A DNA stretch of 28,053 nucleotides. Origin: Cyanobium gracile_A. GTDB lineage: Bacteria > Cyanobacteriota > Cyanobacteriia > PCC-6307 > Cyanobiaceae. Position numbers and translations under genes: made by a program. A model generated the notes under the pieces. It was not told the DNA's origin. It ran no database searches and saw nothing but the letters and a program-made list of their open reading frames with translations. Positions 1 to 7,243 of the stretch are shown piece by piece. The DNA is taken from assembly GCF_034931305.1 (NCBI RefSeq), contig NZ_JAYGHY010000034.1:1-28053 (forward strand). The letters run 5' to 3'. Each line of letters begins with the position of its first letter. Positions within the stretch are counted from its first letter, which is position 1.

Positions 1-279
1 GCGCTGGCCCTGGCCGCCGGGATCCCGGCCCAGCGGCTGGCCCCGCTGCGGCCCACCGGCGACGGCCGCATCGAGCTGGCCCTCTGCCGCCTCTGGCGCA
101 TCGAAACGGTGCTCTGCCGCCGCTCCGGCGGCGCCAACGAAGCCCAGTGGCACCGCATCTGCGCCCAACTGGACCTGCGCCTGTTGCTGCTGGAGCGCCC
201 CCCCGAGCCCGGCCAGGCCGAAGCCCTGCCGTTGCGGGAGCTGCTGCAACGCCTGGGCCAGAGTGGCCCCCATGGTTGA
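1..279 (+). CDS. cobK: precorrin-6A reductase (CobK/CbiJ-like), C-terminal part
   Basis: This is the last 92 codons of a gene whose start lies outside the window. The visible chain has the pattern seen near the end of CobK/CbiJ enzymes: a stretch on genetic or metabolic key residues (VLCRRSGGANE, close to the family 'vtKnSGG' segment) and then a beta strand ending in ERPPEP, matching the family 'viRP' motif. CobK reduces precorrin-6A with NADPH in corrin-ring synthesis in the cytosol. The stop codon lies inside the start of the next gene (8-nt overlap), which implies translational coupling with cutA. A cobO gene further along the window fits a cobalamin-making organism. The family call rests on a short fragment, so it is moderate. 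Confidence 0.6.
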   Translation, partial: ALALAAGIPAQRLAPLRPTGDGRIELALCRLWRIETVLCRRSGGANEAQWHRICAQLDLRLLLLERPPEPGQAEALPLRELLQRLGQSGPHG

Positions 280-661
280 TCCCGCCCCCATCCCCCTGAG
301 CCTGGTGCTGACCACCGAAGCCGACAGGGAGCGGGCCGAGGCCCTGGCCCTGGCGCTGCTGCAGCGGGGCCTGGTGGCCTGCGCCAGCCTGCACCCGGTG
401 GTGTCGCTGTACCGCTGGCAGGGGCAGCTGGAGCGGAGCGAAGAGGTGCAGCTGCTGCTCAAGACGAGCCCCGAGAACCTGGAGGCGCTGCGCCGCAGCC
501 TGGGGGAGCTGCACAGCTATGACACACCGGAGTGGATCCACTGGCAGGCCAGCAGCGATGGCTCCTATGGCCGCTGGTTGCTGGAGCAGCTGCCGCTCAG
601 CCCAGGTGGCGGGCCACCAGCTCCGGCAGGGAGGCCTGGGGACGTGGTCCCAGCTGGGTGA
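272..661 (+). CDS. cutA: CutA1-like divalent cation tolerance protein
   Basis: The 129-residue product matches the small trimeric CutA1 family: an N-terminal strand (PLSLVLTTEADRERAE), the GLVACASLHPVVSLYRWQG core, a KTSPENLEALRR helix region and the HSYDTPEWIHW motif corresponding to the family 'H.Y..PEi'. CutA1 is linked to metal tolerance, but its biochemical role is unsettled. I chose the ATG at 272, which overlaps the cobK stop; a GTG at 263 in the same frame is possible. The usual family end is reached near WLLEQL; the last 20 or so residues (Gly/Pro/Ala-rich) are encoded in the 65 bp that also encode the end of pfkB on the other strand and look like read-through extension rather than a domain. 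Confidence 0.85.
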   Translation: MVDPAPIPLSLVLTTEADRERAEALALALLQRGLVACASLHPVVSLYRWQGQLERSEEVQLLLKTSPENLEALRRSLGELHSYDTPEWIHWQASSDGSYGRWLLEQLPLSPGGGPPAPAGRPGDVVPAG

Positions 662-1595
662 CCACCTGGCCGGCGCAGAGCGAACCGAGCTGACCGCAGC
701 GCTCCAGGCTCTCACCCCTGGTGTGGCCGTAGAGGAACCCGGCGGCATAGAGGTCACCGGCGCCGGTGGTGTCCACCAGCGGGCCGAGCCGGAAGGGTTC
801 GATCGTCAGGGTGGTGTCACCGCTGAGCAGCAGGGAGCCCCGCTCGCTGCGGGTGAGGGCCGCCAGCTTGCAGCGGCCCCGCACCTGATCGGCGGCCGCT
901 TCGAAGCTGTCGCTCTCGTAGAGGGAGGTGATCTCCGTTTCGTTGGCGAACAGCACATCGACGTGGCCGTCGACCAGCTCCTGGAAGCTGTCCCGGTGGC
1001 GCTCCACGCAGAAGGCATCGGAGAGGGAGAGGGCCACCTCGCCGCCACTGGCGCGCATCACCTCGGCAGCCGCGATGAAGGCCCGCTTGGCCTCCTCGCT
1101 GTCCCAGAGGTAACCCTCCAGGTACAGCACCTTGGCCTGGCGCACCATGTCCAGGTCGAGGTCGGCGGGATCCAGACCCACCGATGCCCCCAGATAGGTG
1201 CACATGGTGCGCTGGGCATCGGGGGTGACCAGGATCAGGCAGCGGGCCGTGGAGGGTCCGCTGCCGGCCGGTGGCGTTTCGAACCGGGCCCCCACGGCGC
1301 GGATGTCGTGGGCGAAGATCGCCCCGAGCTGGTCGTCCCTGACCCGGCCGATGAACCCCGCCTGGCCGCCCAGCTGGGCGATGCCCGCCAGGGTGTTGGC
1401 CGCCGATCCGCCGGAGGTTTCGAGCCCGGCGCCGACGCTGGCGTAGAGCCGCTCCGCCTGGGATTCGTCGACCAGGGCCATGGTGCCCTTGGTGAGGCCG
1501 TGGGCCTCGAGAAAGGCGTCATCGGCCTGGACGAGGACATCGACGATGGCGTTGCCGATGCCGACGACGTCGAAACGCTTGGAGGAACTGATCAA
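597..1595 (-). CDS. PfkB-family carbohydrate/nucleoside kinase (adenosine kinase-like)
   Basis: The protein (332 residues from the chosen start) is a ribokinase/PfkB-fold kinase. It begins with the FDVVGIGNAIVDVLV strand typical of the adenosine-kinase-like branch, carries an early GGSAANT substrate-binding motif, and near the C-terminus has the PfkB signature DTTGAGDLYAAGF with the catalytic Asp in GAGD. It would transfer phosphate from ATP to a sugar or nucleoside; adenosine is the commonest assignment for this subtype, but the substrate cannot be read from sequence. No ATG or GTG lies near the family start; TTG at 1595 gives an N-terminus two to six residues before the first strand, with another TTG at 1610. 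The frame stays open upstream into purA, but that is antisense noise. It sits 35 bp after purA and overlaps cutA convergently by 65 bp. Confidence 0.85.
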   Translation of the reverse strand: MISSSKRFDVVGIGNAIVDVLVQADDAFLEAHGLTKGTMALVDESQAERLYASVGAGLETSGGSAANTLAGIAQLGGQAGFIGRVRDDQLGAIFAHDIRAVGARFETPPAGSGPSTARCLILVTPDAQRTMCTYLGASVGLDPADLDLDMVRQAKVLYLEGYLWDSEEAKRAFIAAAEVMRASGGEVALSLSDAFCVERHRDSFQELVDGHVDVLFANETEITSLYESDSFEAAADQVRGRCKLAALTRSERGSLLLSGDTTLTIEPFRLGPLVDTTGAGDLYAAGFLYGHTRGESLERCGQLGSLCAGQVVTQLGPRPQASLPELVARHLG

Positions 1596-1630
1596 AGGGA
1601 AGGGTGACAAGGGGACGGCTGGGACCGGGC

Positions 1631-2944
1631 TCAGACGCTGAGCAGGGCGCGCTTGGGGCCGTGGATCGGATCCTCGACCACGATCGTCTGATCCCGCTGG
1701 GCGCCGAGGGAAACGATGGCGATCGGCACCTCCATCAGCTCGGCCAGGAAGCGCAGGTAGGCCATGGCGGTGGGGGGCAGATCCTCCAGGGCCCGGCAAT
1801 CGGCCGTGGAGCACTGCCAGCCCGGCAGGCTCTTGAACACCGGCCGGCAGCGGGCGAATTCGTCGGAACTGCTGGGGAAGTAGTCGATGCGGCGGCCATC
1901 GAGTTCGTAGGCCACGCACACCTGGATCTCGTCCAGCTCATCAAGCACGTCGAGCTTGGTGATCGCCAGGCAGTCAAGGCCGTTCACCTGGACCGCATAG
2001 CGGCCGATCACCCCGTCGAACCAACCGCAACGGCGACGACGGCCGGTGGTGGTCCCGAACTCCCCGCCGCGATCACAGAGGTGGTCGTTGAGGCTGCCCT
2101 CCAATTCCGTCGGGAAGGGGCCTTCGCCCACCCGGGTGGTGTAGGCCTTGGCCACACCGATCACCCGGTCGATCAGGGTGGGTCCCACGCCGGCGCCGAT
2201 GCAGGCTCCGCCCGACACGGGGTTGGAGGAGGTGACGTAGGGGTAGGTGCCGTGGTCGAGATCCAGCAGGGTGCCCTGGGCGCCCTCAAAGAGGATGTTC
2301 TTGCGGGCCCGGGCCGCCTCGTGGATGGTGCGGGTGCAATCCACGACGTGGGGGGCCAGCCGGCGGCCGTAGGCGGCGTACTCCTCGATCACCGCCTCCG
2401 CATCCAGGGCGGGGATCCCGTAAACCTTCTCCAGCAGATCGTTCTTCTCGGCGAGGGGGCCGAGCAGGCGATCGCGCAGGCAGTCCGGATCGAGCAGGTC
2501 GATCACCCGGATGCCATTGCGCTGGGATTTGTCGGCATAGGTGGGGCCGATGCCCCGCCCCGTCGTGCCGATACGGCGGTCGCCCCGGCGCTGCTCCATC
2601 GCCAGATCGAGAAGCCGGTGGTACGGCATCGTGACGTGGGCGGTGGAGGCGAGCTTCAGCCCGGAGACGTCGATCTCCAGCTCCAGCAGGGTGTCGATCT
2701 CGCCCAGCATCACCTTCGGATCCACCACCGTGCCCGATCCGATCAGGCAGATGGTGTCCGGATAGAGGATCCCGGAGGGGATCAGGTGCAGCTTGAGGAC
2801 CCGGTCCTCGACAACGATGGTGTGCCCGGCGTTGACCCCGCCCTGATAGCGGACCACGACATCGGCGGAGCGACTCAGCAGATCGGTGATCTTGCCTTTC
2901 CCTTCGTCACCCCATTGCGCACCGATGACGACAACATTGGCCAA
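1631..2944 (-). CDS. purA: adenylosuccinate synthase
   Basis: The 437-residue protein is full length for PurA. The N-terminus MANVVVIGAQWGDEGKGK holds the GTP-binding loop GDEGKGK (about residues 12-18) and the catalytic Asp, followed by GGVNAGHT with the catalytic His. Further on are the TTGRGIGPTYADK segment, FEGAQGTLLDLDHGTYPYVTSS, and the TTTGRRRRCGWFD segment with the IMP-site arginines. PurA joins IMP and aspartate using GTP, the first step from IMP to AMP, in the cytosol. The ATG start at 2944 is standard. The gene lies between psb27 and pfkB in the same direction, with 74 bp upstream and 35 bp downstream, so co-transcription is likely but not shown. Confidence 0.97.
   Translation of the reverse strand: MANVVVIGAQWGDEGKGKITDLLSRSADVVVRYQGGVNAGHTIVVEDRVLKLHLIPSGILYPDTICLIGSGTVVDPKVMLGEIDTLLELEIDVSGLKLASTAHVTMPYHRLLDLAMEQRRGDRRIGTTGRGIGPTYADKSQRNGIRVIDLLDPDCLRDRLLGPLAEKNDLLEKVYGIPALDAEAVIEEYAAYGRRLAPHVVDCTRTIHEAARARKNILFEGAQGTLLDLDHGTYPYVTSSNPVSGGACIGAGVGPTLIDRVIGVAKAYTTRVGEGPFPTELEGSLNDHLCDRGGEFGTTTGRRRRCGWFDGVIGRYAVQVNGLDCLAITKLDVLDELDEIQVCVAYELDGRRIDYFPSSSDEFARCRPVFKSLPGWQCSTADCRALEDLPPTAMAYLRFLAELMEVPIAIVSLGAQRDQTIVVEDPIHGPKRALLSV
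2468..2475. repeat. HIP1 palindrome, inside purA
   Basis: GCGATCGC, the highly iterated palindrome of many cyanobacterial genomes. Five perfect copies occur in the window: 2468, 3765, 14230, 19933 and 20816. Confidence 0.9.
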
Positions 2945-3018
2945 GGAAACAGCGGCCCGGAGCCGCTTCTAAGCACAAGGGGAGAGCTTCTCAGATCAGG
3001 GCCCCCTTCGTCAAAGGT

Positions 3019-3432
3019 TCAGGCCCCGCGCACCGCGGACGCTTCAGCTTTCTTGAGCTCCTTTTCCAGGCGGCTGCGCAGCGCGTCCGGCAGGGGCCGG
3101 TTGGCGTAACCGGCGTAGTGGGCCGCCAGGGAATTCACCGCGGTCTGCATGGTGGTGAAGGAGGCCAGGCCGTGGATGTCCTGGCGGGGCCGGTAAAGGG
3201 CGGTGTAGCCGTTGATCAGCTGACGGGCCTGCAGCTCCGCCTCCTGGTGGGCGGGATCGTCCTGGGGCAGGGCGATGGTGGTCAGCAGGGTCTGGGCCAC
3301 GCTGACGGTGTCATCGACGTAGTTGCCGCTGAGTCCGGCGGTGGCCTGGCTGCAACCGCTCAGTCCGAGACAGAGACACAGGCCGAGGGCCAGAAAGGGA
3401 CGAAGCAGGTTGCGGCGCAGAAAGGCGACCAA
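3019..3432 (-). CDS. psb27: photosystem II assembly lipoprotein Psb27
   Basis: The mature part (GNYVDDTVSVAQTLLTTIALP, then a long helical region ending in DALRSRLEKELKKAE) matches Psb27, a lumenal four-helix protein that binds CP43 during assembly and repair of photosystem II. The N-terminus has a positively charged start, a Leu-rich hydrophobic core and the lipobox LSGC with the modified cysteine at about residue 27, so it is a lipoprotein. I chose TTG at 3432, which gives 137 residues and a compact signal peptide and avoids overlap with proS (25-bp gap). A GTG at 3471, inside the end of proS, is the main alternative and would add 13 residues. The position directly after proS and before purA suggests shared transcription. 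Confidence 0.88.
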   Translation of the reverse strand: MVAFLRRNLLRPFLALGLCLCLGLSGCSQATAGLSGNYVDDTVSVAQTLLTTIALPQDDPAHQEAELQARQLINGYTALYRPRQDIHGLASFTTMQTAVNSLAAHYAGYANRPLPDALRSRLEKELKKAEASAVRGA

Positions 3433-3457
3433 GGGAGGAACGGCGTCTGGAGAAATC

Positions 3458-5248
3458 CTACGGGGATGCACCCGGCAGCCCGCGCAGGTGCTCGAGGGCG
3501 GCGTCGGCACTCAGCTCCCGTTTGCCCGTGTCGCCGCTGCGGTCCACCAGCTCCACCTTGCGCTCCCCGGCGCCACGGCCCACCACCAGCCGCCAGGGGA
3601 TGCCGATCAGGTCGGCGTCCTTGAACTTGACCCCGGCCCGTTCGGGACGGTCGTCGAGCAGCACGTCGCACCCCCCCAGCCGCAACCGTTCGTAGAGCTC
3701 CTCGGCCAGGGCCACCTGCACCGGATCCTGACTGCTGGCGATCACGATGATCACCGTGTAGGGCGCGATCGCCACGGGCCAGCGGATCCCATCGGCGTCG
3801 TGGTGCTGCTCCACGGCGGCCTGGGCCAGGCGGGAGACACCGATGCCGTAGCAGCCCATCCACAGGGGCTCCTCGCTGCCGGCCTCGTTGGTGAAGCGGG
3901 CCTCCAGGGCCTCGGAGTACTTCCGGCCCAGCTGGAAAATGTGACCCACCTCGATGCCCCGGGCCGCCTCCAGCCGCTGGGACGGGTCGTGCAGGCAGCG
4001 GTCTCCCGGCTGGGCCGCCCGCAGGTCCACCACCTCAGGGACCGGGCAGAGCTCACCCCAGCGCGCCCCGACCAGGTGTTCATCGCTGCGGTTGGCCCCG
4101 CAGACAAAGGCCTCCAGGTCGGCGGCGGAGGGATCAGCCAGGCGCAGCAGCGGCGCCGCAGCAACGCGGGCCTCGCCCTGGCGCAGGGCCGGATCCTCCA
4201 GATGGGGACCCAGGAAGCCGAAGGGCACGGCGTCCCAGAGATGGTCGGCCAGCAACGGCACGATCTCCAGCAGGGCGCCGGCGTCGGCACAGCGGGCCGT
4301 CACGGCATTGGCCAGCTTGACGTCGTTGAGCTGCTGGTCGCCGCGCAGGCACACCAGCACCCCCCGCGGGGGCGCCGCCGCGAACCGCGCCAGCAGCAGC
4401 AGCACCTTCAGCGTCTGGGTGGGGTCGAAGCCATGGGCGGTGCAGAGCTCATCGATGCTCGTCTGGGCGGGCGTGGCCAGGGGCTGGCAGGTGCTGACCT
4501 CCAGGGGGACCGCCGCAGCCGGCAGGGAAACGGCCCGTTCCTGGTTGGCGGCATAGCGGCCATCGGGACTGGCCAGGATCAGATCCTCGCCGGCCTCGGC
4601 GGTGACCATGAACTCCTGACTGGCGGAGCCGCCGATGGCGCCACTGTCCGCCTCCACCGCCACAGCCCGCAGGCCGCAGCGCTCGAAGATGCGCCGGTAG
4701 GCGCCGTCCATGGCGGCATAGGTGCGCCGCAGGCAGGCCTCGTCGGCATGGAAGGAGTAGGCGTCCTTCATGATGAATTCGCGCCCTCGCATCAGGCCGA
4801 AACGGGGCCGGATCTCATCGCGGAATTTGGTCTGGATCTGATACAGGCAGACCGGCAGCTGGCGGTAGGAGCGCAGCAGGTCGGCCGCCAGCTCGGTGAC
4901 CACCTCCTCATGGGTGGGGCCGAGCCCGAGGGAGCGCTCCTGGCGATCGACCAGGTGGAACATGATCCCCTCCCCGGCGGTGTAGCCATCCCAGCGGCCG
5001 CTGCGGCGCCAGAGATCGGCGGGTTGCAGCTGGGGCAGCAGGGTTTCGAGGGCGTCGACGGCGGCCATCTCCTCGCGAACGATGGCGGAGACCTTCTGGA
5101 GCACCCGCCAGAGCAGGGGCAGGTAGGCAAAGATTCCCGGCGCCAGCCGCCGCATGTAGCCGGCTCGGAGCAACAGCTTGTGGGAGGTGATCTCGGCTTC
5201 GGCCGGGTCGTCCCGAAGCGTCACCAGCATCAGGCGGGAGACGCGCAT
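3458..5248 (-). CDS. proS: prolyl-tRNA synthetase, bacterial type with editing insert
   Basis: The 596-residue protein is a class II aminoacyl-tRNA synthetase. Motif 1 lies around residues 40-65, motif 2 (FRDEIRPRFGLMRGREF) at about 142-158, and motif 3 (GCYGIGVSRLAQAAVEQ) from about 465. GLGPTHEE precedes motif 2, as expected for ProS. Between motifs 2 and 3 is a long insert (about 225-395) corresponding to the editing domain that clears Ala-tRNA(Pro), and the last 100 residues form the anticodon-binding domain. It charges tRNA(Pro) with proline in the cytosol. The ATG at 5248 gives MRVSRLMLVTLRDDPAEAE, the normal start. It is the first gene of the minus-strand run proS-psb27-purA-pfkB. Confidence 0.97.
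   Translation of the reverse strand: MRVSRLMLVTLRDDPAEAEITSHKLLLRAGYMRRLAPGIFAYLPLLWRVLQKVSAIVREEMAAVDALETLLPQLQPADLWRRSGRWDGYTAGEGIMFHLVDRQERSLGLGPTHEEVVTELAADLLRSYRQLPVCLYQIQTKFRDEIRPRFGLMRGREFIMKDAYSFHADEACLRRTYAAMDGAYRRIFERCGLRAVAVEADSGAIGGSASQEFMVTAEAGEDLILASPDGRYAANQERAVSLPAAAVPLEVSTCQPLATPAQTSIDELCTAHGFDPTQTLKVLLLLARFAAAPPRGVLVCLRGDQQLNDVKLANAVTARCADAGALLEIVPLLADHLWDAVPFGFLGPHLEDPALRQGEARVAAAPLLRLADPSAADLEAFVCGANRSDEHLVGARWGELCPVPEVVDLRAAQPGDRCLHDPSQRLEAARGIEVGHIFQLGRKYSEALEARFTNEAGSEEPLWMGCYGIGVSRLAQAAVEQHHDADGIRWPVAIAPYTVIIVIASSQDPVQVALAEELYERLRLGGCDVLLDDRPERAGVKFKDADLIGIPWRLVVGRGAGERKVELVDRSGDTGKRELSADAALEHLRGLPGASP
3765..3772. repeat. HIP1 palindrome, inside proS
   Basis: GCGATCGC within the proS coding sequence, in the anticodon-binding-domain part. 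Confidence 0.9.
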
Positions 5249-5337
5249 GGAGAAAGTCCGGATCGGCGCTGGACGCTATCACCGCAGGCCCGCTGATCCA
5301 GGTGCCACAGGGGGCGAAGCGTGAGTCGCCGCAACCG

Positions 5338-5353
5338 GCCTCACCCCTGAGGC
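5338..5353. repeat. short inverted repeat upstream of proS
   Basis: A 6-bp perfect stem GCCTCA/TGAGGC with a CCCC loop lies in the 174-bp gap between the divergent proS and the helix-turn-helix-like gene. No T-tract follows on either strand, so it does not read as an intrinsic terminator; it could be an operator or part of the proS leader. The remainder of the gap shows only a weak promoter candidate. Confidence 0.35.
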
Positions 5354-5378
5354 AGGCCAAGCCTGGAGCGAAAAACTC

Positions 5379-5387
5379 TGCTAACGT
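5379..5387 (+). promoter_or_regulatory. possible extended -10 promoter element
   Basis: TGCTAACGT fits an extended -10 box (TG, one base, then TAACGT) and lies about 35 bp before the ATG at 5423. No convincing -35 hexamer is visible at the normal distance, which an extended -10 can tolerate. It would drive the helix-turn-helix-like gene. Confidence 0.3.
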
Positions 5388-5422
5388 CAGCCGCTAGTCC
5401 AGTGCGTCCAACACCAGTCTCA

Positions 5423-5944
5423 ATGCTCGCTCACCCTGCCCAGGCCGGCTCGTCCATGGCCGGTTCCACTGCTTCGGTGGCTCTGACTGATTCGGTGGCT
5501 CGGTCAGAGGGCCTTTCGCAGATGTCGCCCCAGGCGATGCAAGGTGAGCCGGGCGCCGACGCCGAGACCCTGATCGGGATTGATGAGGTGCAGCGTTCCC
5601 TGAACCGATCCCGCGCCTCGGTGTATCGCTACACCAACACCGATCCCCGCAATCTCAACCCCCCCTTCAATCCCCGCAAACTCAACCCCGAGTACCGCAG
5701 CGACCAGAAGGAGCCCCTCGTCTTCCACCCCCACGAAGTCGCCCGCTTCGCCCGCGATGTGCTGCGCATCAAGGAGGTGACGGTGGAAGTGCTCAACTCC
5801 CCCTCCACCGCCACCCAGCAGTTGTTGGCTTCGATCCTGGAGGAACTGCGGGCGATCCGCGTCCGGCTGGATGGAGCCGATGCCCCCCCCGCCGACCTCC
5901 ACCTGCACCGTCAGCAGCACTCCCAGTCACGGCCTGCGGCCTGA
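5423..5944 (+). CDS. small helix-turn-helix-like protein of cyanobacterial type
   Basis: From the ATG at 5423 the product has 173 residues. The first 50 or so are Ala/Ser/Gly-rich and low complexity, so the true start may be later (ATG at 5456 or 5522). The conserved-looking core begins at ETLIGIDEVQRSLNRSRASVYRY, which reads like a MerR/excisionase-type helix-turn-helix ('vdEva..L..SRatvYry'). It is followed by an Asn/Pro-rich wing (NLNPPFNPRKLNPEYR), a segment VFHPHEVARFARDVLRIKE resembling the second half of such domains, and a Leu-rich amphipathic helix (QQLLASILEELRAIRVRLDG) that could dimerise. I recall similar cyanobacterial proteins being loosely labelled 'resolvase', but no Ser-recombinase catalytic domain is present here. 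DNA binding is an inference. Confidence 0.7.
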   Translation: MLAHPAQAGSSMAGSTASVALTDSVARSEGLSQMSPQAMQGEPGADAETLIGIDEVQRSLNRSRASVYRYTNTDPRNLNPPFNPRKLNPEYRSDQKEPLVFHPHEVARFARDVLRIKEVTVEVLNSPSTATQQLLASILEELRAIRVRLDGADAPPADLHLHRQQHSQSRPAA

Positions 5945-5979
5945 GTGCCGCAACCCTGTCCGACATCGCCGGCAGGGGG

Positions 5980-5996
5980 CCGATCGGCCCGATCGG
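5980..5996. repeat. double CCGATCGG palindrome
   Basis: Two copies of the 8-bp palindrome CCGATCGG (5980-5987 and 5989-5996) are separated by one C. The pair lies 36 bp after the stop of the helix-turn-helix-like gene. As RNA the two halves could pair with each other, but the loop would be too small for a full stem and no U-run follows. The arrangement suits a protein-binding site as well as a weak transcript end. The rest of 5997-6192 holds no gene I can support; it is C-rich non-coding sequence with a possible -10 (CAGAAT, 5999-6004). Confidence 0.4.
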
Positions 5997-6192
5997 TGTC
6001 AGAATCGCTCAAACCACCCTTTCCTTCCCGTCCAGTGCACCGGTCCTTCCGCTGCACGACCGCATGGATCACGTCCAAAACGCCCGGCCCCTTCATCGCT
6101 TCGGTTCCCATGGCGGGACCGCCCCTTCCCTCGCCTCCCCTGGCACCCTCATCAGCACCGGACTAGCGGAGGGACGTGTTGAAGGATTGTCT

Positions 6193-6492
6193 TTGGCCCC
6201 GGCCACCGGCGATTCCGAGCCCAGTGGAGAGCCGGACAGTCCGGGACCAAGAGTCTCCGTTTCTGCCTCCCGCACGGAACCGTCCGCCGACCTGTTCTTT
6301 GACCAACCCTTCGGTGCCGTTGCCGGCTTTCTGGTTGGCCTGGCGACCCTGCTGGTACCCCTGGCAGGTGTGGTCATGGACAGACCGCTGCTGCCGGGCC
6401 ATCAGGAGTCCAGTGCGCGTCGTTTCAGGCCCGTCGCTGTAGCAGAAAGCCCTGGAAATCAAGGGCCTGGAAAAACGGCGCCGGATCGCTGA
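6193..6492 (+). CDS. small single-pass membrane protein, function unknown
   Basis: An open frame of about 99 residues contains one clear membrane helix (FGAVAGFLVGLATLLVPLAG) preceded by an acidic/Ser-rich N-terminus and FFDQP. The third-base composition in the helix region is like that of a real gene. The start is uncertain: TTG at 6193 has GAAGGA six bases upstream, TTG at 6187 is also in frame, and an ATG at 6064 would add 43 unlikely residues. The end runs 68 bp into the oppositely oriented methyltransferase gene, and those last 20 residues look unstructured. I do not recognise the family. It may be a conserved cyanobacterial small membrane protein; the alternative is that the frame is spurious. 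Confidence 0.45.
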   Translation: MAPATGDSEPSGEPDSPGPRVSVSASRTEPSADLFFDQPFGAVAGFLVGLATLLVPLAGVVMDRPLLPGHQESSARRFRPVAVAESPGNQGPGKTAPDR

Positions 6493-7129
6493 AACCGGCG
6501 GCCTCCACCAGGGCCGTCAGACGGGCGATGCCGATGGGGTGGAAACCCTGAATCTGGGCGGTGGGATCCACCGCCTCCCCATCCACGCCGCTGGCTCGCT
6601 GGAAACAGCCCCAGGCCTCGGCCACCTGGGAGGACAGGGGAGAGCGTTCCGGTCGCATCAGATCGACGAGCACCAGCTGCCCCTGGGGCCTGAGGCTGCG
6701 GGCCAGTGCAGACAGGAACGCCAACTTGGTGCCGTCATCCGGAAGCGACTGCAGCACCAGCACCGACAGCGCACCATCGAAGCGGGACTCAGCCCCGAGC
6801 TCCTCGACCGTGGCGTGATGCCAGTCGATCCGGCCCCGGTTCTGAAGCCGCTGCCGGGCCACTGCCAGCATCTCCGCCGACGGATCAATGGCGGTGAGTT
6901 GCCAGTCAGGCCGCTGAGCATCGGCCTCCAGCAGTTCGGCCCCCGTGCCGCAGCCCGCCACCAGCACCGCCGACTCCGGCTGCGACGCCAGGGGAGAGGA
7001 GGCCAACAGCGCCACCGACAGGCGAGCCAGACTGGCGTAGCCGGGGATCAGCTGCTGCACCACCAGGTCGTAGGTGCCTTGCCGGGCCGGGGAAGGGTCG
7101 GAGGAAAGCAAGATCTGCGGGCAACCCAT
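6425..7129 (-). CDS. class I SAM-dependent methyltransferase
   Basis: The 234-residue product has a Rossmann methyltransferase fold. Motif I is VLVAGCGTGAELLEA, motif II ends in LTAIDPSAEML with the acidic ribose-binding residue, motif III/IV is FDGALSVLVLQSLPDD, and LVLVDLMRPERS follows at the post-IV strand. The N-terminal segment ARQGTYDLVVQQLIPGYASL is the helical lid typical of small-molecule methyltransferases. The substrate cannot be read from sequence. ATG at 7129 is the first good start in frame; a GGAGG stretch lies about 14 bases upstream, somewhat far. The frame is open further upstream through the ferredoxin gene, but that part is antisense. The gene is divergent from the ferredoxin, with about 114 bp between them. 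Confidence 0.88.
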   Translation of the reverse strand: MGCPQILLSSDPSPARQGTYDLVVQQLIPGYASLARLSVALLASSPLASQPESAVLVAGCGTGAELLEADAQRPDWQLTAIDPSAEMLAVARQRLQNRGRIDWHHATVEELGAESRFDGALSVLVLQSLPDDGTKLAFLSALARSLRPQGQLVLVDLMRPERSPLSSQVAEAWGCFQRASGVDGEAVDPTAQIQGFHPIGIARLTALVEAAGFSDPAPFFQALDFQGFLLQRRA

Positions 7130-7243
7130 CCATCGTAGGGAGCTCCTCCAGGCCGTCCCGATCCTTTCCCAAGGCAACGAAAGTGGGAACGGTGGGACGC
7201 GGTGTGACCTAAGTTGGGCGGCGCCCCCTACCCACGATCGACC
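7130..7243. promoter_or_regulatory. divergent intergenic region, methyltransferase / ferredoxin
   Basis: This 114-bp gap must carry promoters for both neighbours. On the plus strand a possible -10 (TAAGTT, about 7210-7215) lies about 30 bp before the ferredoxin start. No -35 box is convincing. Confidence 0.3.

Noticed and set aside
1596..1919. Upstream extension of pfkB to an ATG at 1919
   Set aside because: It would run through the purA coding sequence; the PfkB family starts near FDVVGIGN, so the extension is noise.
1604..3109. Plus-strand open frame opposite purA
   Set aside because: Gly/His/Asp-rich antisense shadow of purA without any recognisable motif.
3433..3510. Longer psb27 start (ATG 3510)
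   Set aside because: It overlaps the proS end by about 50 bp and adds residues before the lipoprotein signal that do not look like a signal peptide.
3323..5296. Long plus-strand open frame opposite proS
   Set aside because: Antisense to a complete, motif-rich proS; composition is that of a shadow frame.
5945..6166. Short plus-strand open frames in the gap after the helix-turn-helix-like gene
   Set aside because: Pro/Ser/Arg-rich chance frames with no ribosome binding site or plausible domain.
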